Origin: Bifidobacterium sp. N4G05
GTDB taxonomy: Bacteria; Actinomycetota; Actinomycetes; Actinomycetales; Bifidobacteriaceae
Assembly: GCF_002742445.1 (NCBI RefSeq)
Contig: NZ_NJNQ01000007.1
Span: 31,711 to 95,710 of the forward strand
DNA length: 64,000 nucleotides
Direction: 5' to 3'
Of the stretch, positions 58,370 to 64,000 are shown piece by piece; within the stretch, counting starts at the first letter, position 1, and each line of letters starts with the position of its first letter. The position numbers and the translations under genes are program-made. The notes under the pieces were generated by a model. That model was not told where the DNA came from and made no database searches. It saw only the letters and a list, made by a program, of their open reading frames with translations.

Positions 58370-58501
58370 GATGTCTGCTCCTATTCGTTGTTCAGGTGTG
58401 TGACTGCGTTGTTTCGCACCACGTGCAATTCTAATGCGTAAGCAGTAACAGACACGCATTTCAGAAACGGTGTTGCGGACAGACGGTGAAGAGAAGACAG
58501 A

Positions 58502-58533
58502 AAAACCCCAGAGGACGAATCCTCTGGGGTTTT
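58502..58533 (-). terminator. xfp terminator
   Basis: AAAACCCCAGAGGA / TCCTCTGGGGTTTT, a perfect 14-bp stem with a CGAA loop, then TTTTTC on the minus strand. It separates xfp from pta, whose expression would need read-through or its own promoter. Confidence 0.9.
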
Positions 58534-58563
58534 CTTCAAGCAATCAGCCTATAAAGGCTAGAC

Positions 58564-61041
58564 TCACTCGTTATCGCCAGCGGTTGCGGCGGTAGCGGAG
58601 ACAGCACCCTGCTTGGTGGTGTTGACGCCGGAGTAGACCCAGTCGGTGTAATCCGGGTGATCGTAGCCGTTGTCGACTGCGAACTGGAAGGCTTCCTGAC
58701 GGAAGGCTTCCAGCTCGTTGATCTTGTCGGCGTACTTGTCAGCATCGATCATGCGCAGAGCTTCGGCAACGAGCTCGTAGCGGTCGATGTTGTTCACGCG
58801 AACCATGTCGTACGGGGTGGTGGTGGAGCCCTGCTCCTCGTAGCCGTGGACGTTGAAGTTGTCGTGGTTCGGGCGATCGTAGATCAGACCACGCACGTCG
58901 CGGGCGTAGGAGTGGTAAGCGAACAGGACCGGCTTGTCTTCGGTGAACAGGTCAGCGAAGTCAGCGTCGGAGATAGCCTGATCGTTCTCCTTGGTGGACT
59001 GCAGCTTGACCAGATCCACAACGTTGACGACCTTGAACTTGATGCCGAGCTCGTTGAGCTTGTCGGCAGCAGCCATGATCTCCTGAGCCGGAACGTCGCC
59101 AGCGGAGGCGAGAACGATCTGGGCTTCGTCGTTGGACTTGGCGGTGGAAGCCCACTCCCACTCAGCAGCACCCTTTTCGAGCTCAGCGCGAGCTTCGTCC
59201 AGAGTCAGCCAGGTAGCGGCCGGCTGCTTACCAGCGATGATCGCGTTGATCATGTTGGTGGACTTGTAGCACTTCTCAGCCACAGCGAGCAGCATGTTGG
59301 AATCCACCGGGAAGTAGATGCCGATCACGTGATCGTTGTTGAAGCACTTGTTCAGCAGGACGGAGGTGACACCCGGATCCTGGTGGGAGAAGCCGTTGTG
59401 ATCCTGACGCCACACGTGGGAGGAGACGAGCAGGTTCATGGAGGAGATCGGCTTGCGCCACGGGATCTCGCGGACGGTAGCCTCGAGCCACTTGGCGTGC
59501 TGGTTCAGCATGGAGTCGATCACGTGCACGAAGGACTCGTAGGAGCTCCAGATGCCGTGACGGCCGGTGAGCAGGTAGGCCTCGAGGAAGCCTTCCATCT
59601 GGTGCTCGGAGAGCTGCTCGGTGACCTGGCCGGTGACAGCCATGTGCTCGTCAACCTGGGAGGACAGGTAGCCGGCATCCCACTGCTTGTTGGTGACGTC
59701 GTAAGCGGCCTGCAGACGGTTGGAAGCGGTCTCGTCCGGTCCGAAGATGCGGAAGGAGTCCGGGTTGTTCTTGATGATGTCGCGGGTGTAGACGCCCAGA
59801 CGACGGGTTGCCTCGAGCTGGCCCCAGCCGTGGCCGTACTCGGCGACTTCCTTGACCTCGTAGTCTTCGAGGGCCGGCAGGTTCAGCTCTTCGCGGATCA
59901 CACCACCGTTAGCGTTCGGGTTAGCACCGATGCGCAGTTCGCCAGTCGGCATGAAGGCGGTGACTTCCGGCTTCACAGCACCGTTCTCGTCGAACAGCTC
60001 TTCCGGGTTGTAGGACTCGAGCCAGTTCTTGAGGACTTCGAAGTGAGCCTCGGTATCGCGGGCGGAAGCCAGCGGGACCTGGTGAGAACGCCAGGAGCCT
60101 TCGGTCTTCTTGCCGTCGATGAACTTCGGGCAGGTCCAGCCCTTCGGGGTGCGGAAGATGATCATCGGGTAGAACGGACGAGTCATGTCGTCGGTCTGAG
60201 CTGCGGCCTTGATGTCGCAGATCTCGTCGAAGACGGTCTCGAACAGCTCGGCGAAACGACGATGGATCGACAGGTGATCCTCGTTGTCGAAGCCAGCGAC
60301 GAACTCGTACGGCTCATAGCCCATGCCGTGGAAGAACTCGTGGAGCTCTTCGTCGGAGATGCGGGACAGGATGGTCGGGTTGGCGATCTTGTAGCCGTTG
60401 AGGTGCAGGATCGGCAGCACGATACCGTCGGTGCGCGGGTTGATGAGCTTGTTGGACTGCCAGCCGGTAGCCAGCGGGCCGGTCTCAGCTTCGCCGTCGC
60501 CGACGATGGCCGGAACGAACAGGCTCGGGTTGTTCATCACAGCGCCGTAGGCGTGGGACAGGGCGTAACCCAGCTCACCACCTTCGTGGATGGAGCCCGG
60601 AGTCTCCGGAGCGTAGTGAGACGGGATGCCGCCCGGGTAGGAGAACTGGCGGAAGAACTTCTGCAGACCAGCTTCGTCCTTGGTGATCTTCGGGAAGGTC
60701 TCAGTGTAGGTGCCGTCCAAGTAGGACTGAGCGGTACCAGCCGGGCCGCCGTGGCCCGGGCCCATGATGATCACAGTGTTCTGCTTGTGATCAGCGATGA
60801 GACGGTTGATGTGGCCGATGAGGAAGTTCAGGCCCGGGGTGGTGCCCCAGTGACCGACCAGACGGTGCTTGACGTCTTCGCGGGTGAAAGGCTCCTTCAT
60901 CAGCGGGTTGCTACGCAGATAGATCTGGCCGATGGAGAGGTAGTTGGCTGCACGCCAGTACTTATCCACGCCTTCGATAGCTTCCTCGGAAACCGGAGCG
61001 TTCAGCTTCTTCCAAGGGGTGCCAATAACAGGACTCGTCAT
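58564..61041 (-). CDS. xfp: Xylulose-5-phosphate/fructose-6-phosphate phosphoketolase
   Basis: This is the hallmark bifid-shunt enzyme: it splits Xu5P or F6P with phosphate into acetyl phosphate plus GAP or erythrose-4-P. It is ThDP-dependent, 825 residues, the family length. Visible features are [27 protein letters not shown], the ThDP/Mg motif [18 protein letters not shown] and [27 protein letters not shown] 61041 ([14 protein letters not shown]) follows a duplicated ribosome-binding unit, AGGAGTAC twice in tandem. It is divergent from guaA over a 456-bp region. Confidence 0.98.
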   Translation of the reverse strand: MTSPVIGTPWKKLNAPVSEEAIEGVDKYWRAANYLSIGQIYLRSNPLMKEPFTREDVKHRLVGHWGTTPGLNFLIGHINRLIADHKQNTVIIMGPGHGGPAGTAQSYLDGTYTETFPKITKDEAGLQKFFRQFSYPGGIPSHYAPETPGSIHEGGELGYALSHAYGAVMNNPSLFVPAIVGDGEAETGPLATGWQSNKLINPRTDGIVLPILHLNGYKIANPTILSRISDEELHEFFHGMGYEPYEFVAGFDNEDHLSIHRRFAELFETVFDEICDIKAAAQTDDMTRPFYPMIIFRTPKGWTCPKFIDGKKTEGSWRSHQVPLASARDTEAHFEVLKNWLESYNPEELFDENGAVKPEVTAFMPTGELRIGANPNANGGVIREELNLPALEDYEVKEVAEYGHGWGQLEATRRLGVYTRDIIKNNPDSFRIFGPDETASNRLQAAYDVTNKQWDAGYLSSQVDEHMAVTGQVTEQLSEHQMEGFLEAYLLTGRHGIWSSYESFVHVIDSMLNQHAKWLEATVREIPWRKPISSMNLLVSSHVWRQDHNGFSHQDPGVTSVLLNKCFNNDHVIGIYFPVDSNMLLAVAEKCYKSTNMINAIIAGKQPAATWLTLDEARAELEKGAAEWEWASTAKSNDEAQIVLASAGDVPAQEIMAAADKLNELGIKFKVVNVVDLVKLQSTKENDQAISDADFADLFTEDKPVLFAYHSYARDVRGLIYDRPNHDNFNVHGYEEQGSTTTPYDMVRVNNIDRYELVAEALRMIDADKYADKINELEAFRQEAFQFAVDNGYDHPDYTDWVYSGVNTTKQGAVSATAATAGDNE

Positions 61042-61497
61042 GTGTACTCCTGTACTCCTGCACTGTGTTGTGCGATTGTTTATTTTCATTCGGTCCTGAA
61101 TCTTGCAAAACCTTGCGGTTCCGCGGAACGATTCATTCCCAATCACTTGAGCATATTACGAGCGAGGTGCGACTTTTTGCTGTTTTTTTGCGACTGTGTG
61201 CGTAAGTGTGTCGTTTCTGTTAGAAAATGAGAGCTTTTATCGGGAGATTTGTGAATACTTCACATGCTATCAAAAAGATTGATAAACGGCTCAATATCAA
61301 CGATTTCAAGCCATCCTCGCACCTTTTTCACGTTCGTTTTGCAATACTTGCATGCGGCGTGTTGAACCATGCGTAGTAAGCAATTGTGAGGTTTGTTCAC
61401 TTCCTGTTCACAGCGTTTCCAATGTCTGCTAGCGTCGCCACAATAGAACAGTTAATATTGTTGCTTCTTCATACCTCATATCAAAAGGGAGAGTGTT
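61042..61497. other. Divergent regulatory region xfp / guaA
   Basis: This 456-bp noncoding region is AT-richer than its flanks. It holds a perfect 12-bp palindrome GTTCCGCGGAAC (61118-61129); three TATCAA/TTGATA half-sites at 61268-61273, 61279-61284 and 61295-61300; and a direct repeat TGTTCAC (61394-61400 and 61405-61411) near guaA. No strong promoter hexamers could be fixed. It probably carries both promoters and regulator sites for the shunt gene. Confidence 0.55.
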
Positions 61498-63060
61498 ATG
61501 GCCGCAGGTCCTGTGCTCGTTGTTGATTTCGGAGCCCAGTACGCCCAGCTGATCGCACGTCGCGTGCGTGAAGCCAATGTTTATTCGGAGCTTGTGCCGC
61601 ATTCCATGCCGGTCGACGAGATGCTGGCCAAGGATCCGCAGGCCATCATCCTTTCCGGTGGTCCGGCTTCGGTGTTTGAACCGGGCGCGCCGCGCGTGGA
61701 TAAGAAACTGTTCGAGGCCGGAGTTCCCGTGTTGGGCATCTGCTACGGCTTCCAGGCCATGGCCTATGCCTTGGGTGCGGATGTCGACAAGGCCGCTCTT
61801 GGCGAGTACGGCAAGACCGAGACCTTCATCGACGAGTCGAAGGGTCTGCTCGAAGGCTCCCCCGCCGATCAGAACACGTGGATGAGCCATGGCGTGGCCG
61901 TTAAGACCGCGCCGGAAGGCTTCGAAGTGCTGGCACACACCGAGGGCGCCCCCGTTGCCGCCATGCAGGATGAATCCCGCAAGCTGTATGGCGTGCAGTG
62001 GCATCCTGAAGTCAAGCACACCCCGATGGGCCAGCAGCTTATCGAGACGTTCCTGCACAAGTGTGCAGGTCTTGGCAACAACTGGGATGCCTCCAGCATC
62101 ATCGAGGATCAGGTTGCGAAGATCCGCGAGAAGGTCGGTGACGCACAGGTGATCTGCGGCCTGTCCGGCGGCGTTGATTCCGCAGTAGCGGCAGCTCTCG
62201 TGCACAAGGCCATCGGCGACCAGCTCACCTGCGTGTTCGTGGACCACGGTCTGCTGCGCAAGGGCGAGGCCGAGCAGGTCAAGCATGATTTCGTTGAGGC
62301 GACCGGCATCAAGCTCATCGCCGTGGACGCCTCCGAAGACTTCCTCACCGCTCTGAAGGGTGTGAGCGAACCGGAGAAGAAGCGCAAGATCATCGGCGAA
62401 AAGTTCATTCGCACGTTCGAGAAGGCCCAGCGTCAGGTCATCGAAGAGGCGGGCGCTTCCGGCAAGGAAGTCAAGTTCCTCGTTCAGGGCACCCTCTACC
62501 CGGATGTCGTGGAATCCGGCGGCGGCGACGGCGCGGCCAACATCAAGTCGCACCACAATGTGGGCGGTCTGCCTGACGACATCAAGTTCCAGCTCGTCGA
62601 GCCACTGCGCACCCTGTTCAAGGATGAGGTTCGTGCCATCGGTACCGAGCTTGGATTGCCGGACGAAATCGTATGGCGTCAGCCGTTCCCTGGCCCGGGC
62701 CTCGGCATTCGCATCATCGGCGAGATCACCAAGGAACGTCTGGATCTGCTTCGTGAGGCCGATGCCATCGCTCGCGAGGAGCTTTCCAAGGCTGGTCTTG
62801 ACCGCGATATCTGGCAGTGCCCGGTGGTGCTGCTGGCCGACGTGCATTCCGTGGGCGTACAGGGCGATGAGCGCACGTATGGTTCGCCGATCGTGTTGCG
62901 TCCGGTTTCCTCCGAAGATGCCATGACCGCGGACTGGTCTCGCATTCCGTACGATGTGCTTGCCACGATTTCGACGCGTATCACCAACGAATGCCGTCAG
63001 ATCAACCGTGTGGTGCTCGACTGCACTTCCAAGCCGCCGGCAACCATCGAGTGGGAGTAG
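61498..63060 (+). CDS. guaA: GMP synthase (glutamine-hydrolysing)
   Basis: GuaA makes GMP from XMP. It has 520 residues. The class-I GATase has the nucleophile Cys in [10 protein letters not shown] and [10 protein letters not shown]; the ATP pyrophosphatase P-loop is [20 protein letters not shown]; the dimerisation domain contains [17 protein letters not shown] and ends PATIEWE. ATG 61498 follows AAAGGGAG by 7 nt. Its 3' end is a known target for site-specific integrases, and AT-rich foreign DNA begins soon after. Confidence 0.97.
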   Translation: MAAGPVLVVDFGAQYAQLIARRVREANVYSELVPHSMPVDEMLAKDPQAIILSGGPASVFEPGAPRVDKKLFEAGVPVLGICYGFQAMAYALGADVDKAALGEYGKTETFIDESKGLLEGSPADQNTWMSHGVAVKTAPEGFEVLAHTEGAPVAAMQDESRKLYGVQWHPEVKHTPMGQQLIETFLHKCAGLGNNWDASSIIEDQVAKIREKVGDAQVICGLSGGVDSAVAAALVHKAIGDQLTCVFVDHGLLRKGEAEQVKHDFVEATGIKLIAVDASEDFLTALKGVSEPEKKRKIIGEKFIRTFEKAQRQVIEEAGASGKEVKFLVQGTLYPDVVESGGGDGAANIKSHHNVGGLPDDIKFQLVEPLRTLFKDEVRAIGTELGLPDEIVWRQPFPGPGLGIRIIGEITKERLDLLREADAIAREELSKAGLDRDIWQCPVVLLADVHSVGVQGDERTYGSPIVLRPVSSEDAMTADWSRIPYDVLATISTRITNECRQINRVVLDCTSKPPATIEWE

Positions 63061-63293
63061 TTCCCCTTGGTTTAGATGTGCCGAAAAACCCAGTATTTAT
63101 GCGGGTTTCGGGACTTGGTACTTTTCGGGTAACCGTTTTTGCAACAGATAAAATAGTCCCCCCTTGGCTTGCAATTAAACCTAAAAATCGCATATTTTTT
63201 AAGGCTTTTGCCCTGTTTTGGGCAGAAGCCTTTTTTGCATATTTGATAAAATTTTCTCTTTAATATATCATCAAATCAGATAAAAACAGCGAG
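63061..63293. other. Region between guaA and the AT-rich element
   Basis: No gene. It contains a small hairpin AAACCC/GGGTTT (63086-63091, 63103-63108), possibly the guaA terminator, then base composition shifts to AT-rich, and a strong terminator hairpin follows at 63201-63232. The shift marks the probable boundary of transferred DNA. Confidence 0.5.
63201..63237 (+). terminator. Terminator in the AT-rich segment
   Basis: AAGGCTTTTGCCC (63201-63213) pairs with GGGCAGAAGCCTT (63220-63232), one G-T pair, loop TGTTTT, followed by a T run. It looks like a Firmicutes-style terminator. Confidence 0.85.
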
Positions 63294-63476
63294 GTGGATA
63301 GTATAAAAACAGAAAAATACCATATATATTTAAGTACAAAAGAAAGAAACGAAATTGTTGCTTTCCTTATAAATCTAAAAAACAAATTGATTGAACAAGG
63401 CAGATACACCGACGCCGTCGATGATGTTCTCTGCAAAGTGCTTTCTGCCAAGAAAAGAAAGCTCAAAATCAAATAA
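63294..63476 (+). CDS. Small mobile-element-type protein (60 aa)
   Basis: This AT-rich 60-residue frame reads KTEKYHIYLSTKERNEIVAF and ends with RYTDAVDDVLCKVLSAKKRK. From memory, this pattern recurs in small proteins of Firmicutes conjugative transposons and resistance islands; its role is not known. Translation could start at GTG 63294 (overlapping its own GAGG site) or at a nonstandard codon just after. A terminator hairpin follows. The composition is unlike the host genes, which supports transfer. Confidence 0.65.
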   Translation: MDSIKTEKYHIYLSTKERNEIVAFLINLKNKLIEQGRYTDAVDDVLCKVLSAKKRKLKIK

Positions 63477-63487
63477 TCTTGCCACGA

Positions 63488-63523
63488 CATAAGACCGCCT
63501 ACACGATGTAAGCGGTCTTATGT
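63488..63523. terminator. Terminator between the small ORF and the GNAT gene
   Basis: ACATAAGACCGC (63488-63499) pairs perfectly with GCGGTCTTATGT (63512-63523) and is followed by TTTAG on the plus strand. It lies between two convergent genes. Confidence 0.75.
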
Positions 63524-63546
63524 TTTAGTTCGATAAACTGGAATTT

Positions 63547-63972
63547 CTATTTGTGTTGCCATGTCATTACATAATCTTTTTCTCCGGTAGCCTCATCTAA
63601 GCCACTATGCTGAATCTCAAATCCTTCTCTCTTATAAAAAGATATTGCCCGTGCGTTCTTTTGGTATACGTTCAAGTGCAACTTATTCCTTTTATCCTTT
63701 GCATAATTCAGCAGAATTTTACCTATACCCTGCGATTGCATTTCACCAGAAACAAAAATGCCCTCAACATATTCATCATTTAACCCTATAAAACCCTGTA
63801 TTTCTGTATCACACTCATACACATAAACCTCTGCTAGTAACAGCGCTTCTTTTACTGATTTGAAATTGCTTTTCCAGTATTCGGCGGGGATAAAATTATG
63901 TGCCTTTATATTTGTATCCAACCATATATCTACAACTTTATTTATATCATCCCTTTTAAATTCTCTAATCAT
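63547..63972 (-). CDS. GNAT-family N-acetyltransferase
   Basis: This is a 141-residue GNAT protein. The acetyl-CoA-binding motif A is QSQGIGKILLNYAKDK (Q/R-x-x-G-x-G), followed by LHLNVYQKNARAISFYKREGF, where the N-x-x-A-x-x-F-Y-x-x-x-G-F pattern is typical. ATG 63972 follows GGAGAG. It is AT-rich with Firmicutes-type codon use (many ATA, AAA, TTA), unlike the chromosome, so it came with the mobile element. The substrate is unknown; aminoglycoside modification cannot be claimed from sequence. Confidence 0.85.
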   Translation of the reverse strand: MIREFKRDDINKVVDIWLDTNIKAHNFIPAEYWKSNFKSVKEALLLAEVYVYECDTEIQGFIGLNDEYVEGIFVSGEMQSQGIGKILLNYAKDKRNKLHLNVYQKNARAISFYKREGFEIQHSGLDEATGEKDYVMTWQHK

Positions 63973-64000
63973 AGCGGTGACTCTCCATAAACTTGAATTT

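Noticed and set aside
58657..61230. 857-codon open frame on the plus strand
   Set aside because: It is the antisense shadow of xfp. No ribosome-binding site and no recognisable family.

Overview
The window is about 58% GC and tightly packed. It almost certainly comes from a Bifidobacterium chromosome. The strongest marker is an 825-residue xylulose-5-phosphate/fructose-6-phosphate phosphoketolase (Xfp, the bifid-shunt enzyme) followed by pta and ackA and placed divergently from guaA. Supporting markers are an aroK-aroB fusion, a class Ib nrdHIEF operon, a SufBDCSU operon without an obvious repressor gene, and three-subunit PntAA/AB/B. The protein sequences look closest to the adolescentis/catenulatum group, but that is an impression and not a search result.

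Layout, left end: a 5'-truncated UvrA-like gene (1-2351) faces the nrdHIEF operon (6391-2417, minus). That operon has a pair of NrdR boxes over its promoter and an unannotated small ORF between nrdE and nrdF. A TetR regulator and an MFS efflux pump follow (6891-8905) and share one operator motif. Next is a short gene graveyard (8940-9490) with a MATE fragment and a possible condensation/acyltransferase tail, then an unknown 455-residue protein. The proton-translocating transhydrogenase operon (14071-11171, minus) and fadD (plus) come next.

Middle: a housekeeping cluster rsmE-hit-phoH-ybeY-corC-era runs on the minus strand (21893-16439). It is followed by tRNA-Leu(GAG), a SpoU methyltransferase and glgC on the plus strand. 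The suf operon (30525-24456, minus) makes Fe-S clusters. Then come an L,D-transpeptidase, pyrG and the shikimate genes aroQ, aroKB and aroC. A prepilin-peptidase-like gene is inserted on the plus strand, followed by mltG-ruvX-alaS and two small membrane-protein genes, a histidine phosphatase, a holin-like membrane protein and rpsD.

Right part: a MacB-type ABC exporter with a DUF4418 membrane protein, a PcrA/UvrD helicase with an unusual Gly/Ser/Tyr-rich linker, the xpt-xanthine permease salvage pair, an OafA-like acyltransferase, and the central carbon block xfp-pta-ackA opposite guaA. Immediately after guaA, base composition falls sharply to an AT-rich, Firmicutes-like segment (about 63120-64000). 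It carries a small conjugative-element-type ORF and a GNAT acetyltransferase. This looks like the left edge of an integrated mobile element at the guaA 3' end, a known island insertion site.

The genes cover nucleotide supply (nrd, pyrG, guaA, xpt), energy and redox (xfp/pta/ackA, pnt), cofactor assembly (suf), aromatic amino-acid synthesis, ribosome maturation and cell-wall work. I did not find a clearly new multi-gene system. The most worthwhile leads are the mobile-element junction at guaA, the TetR/MFS operator pair with an abnormal start codon, the NrdR box pair, the FUS-like linker in PcrA, and the short nrdE-nrdF intervening ORF.
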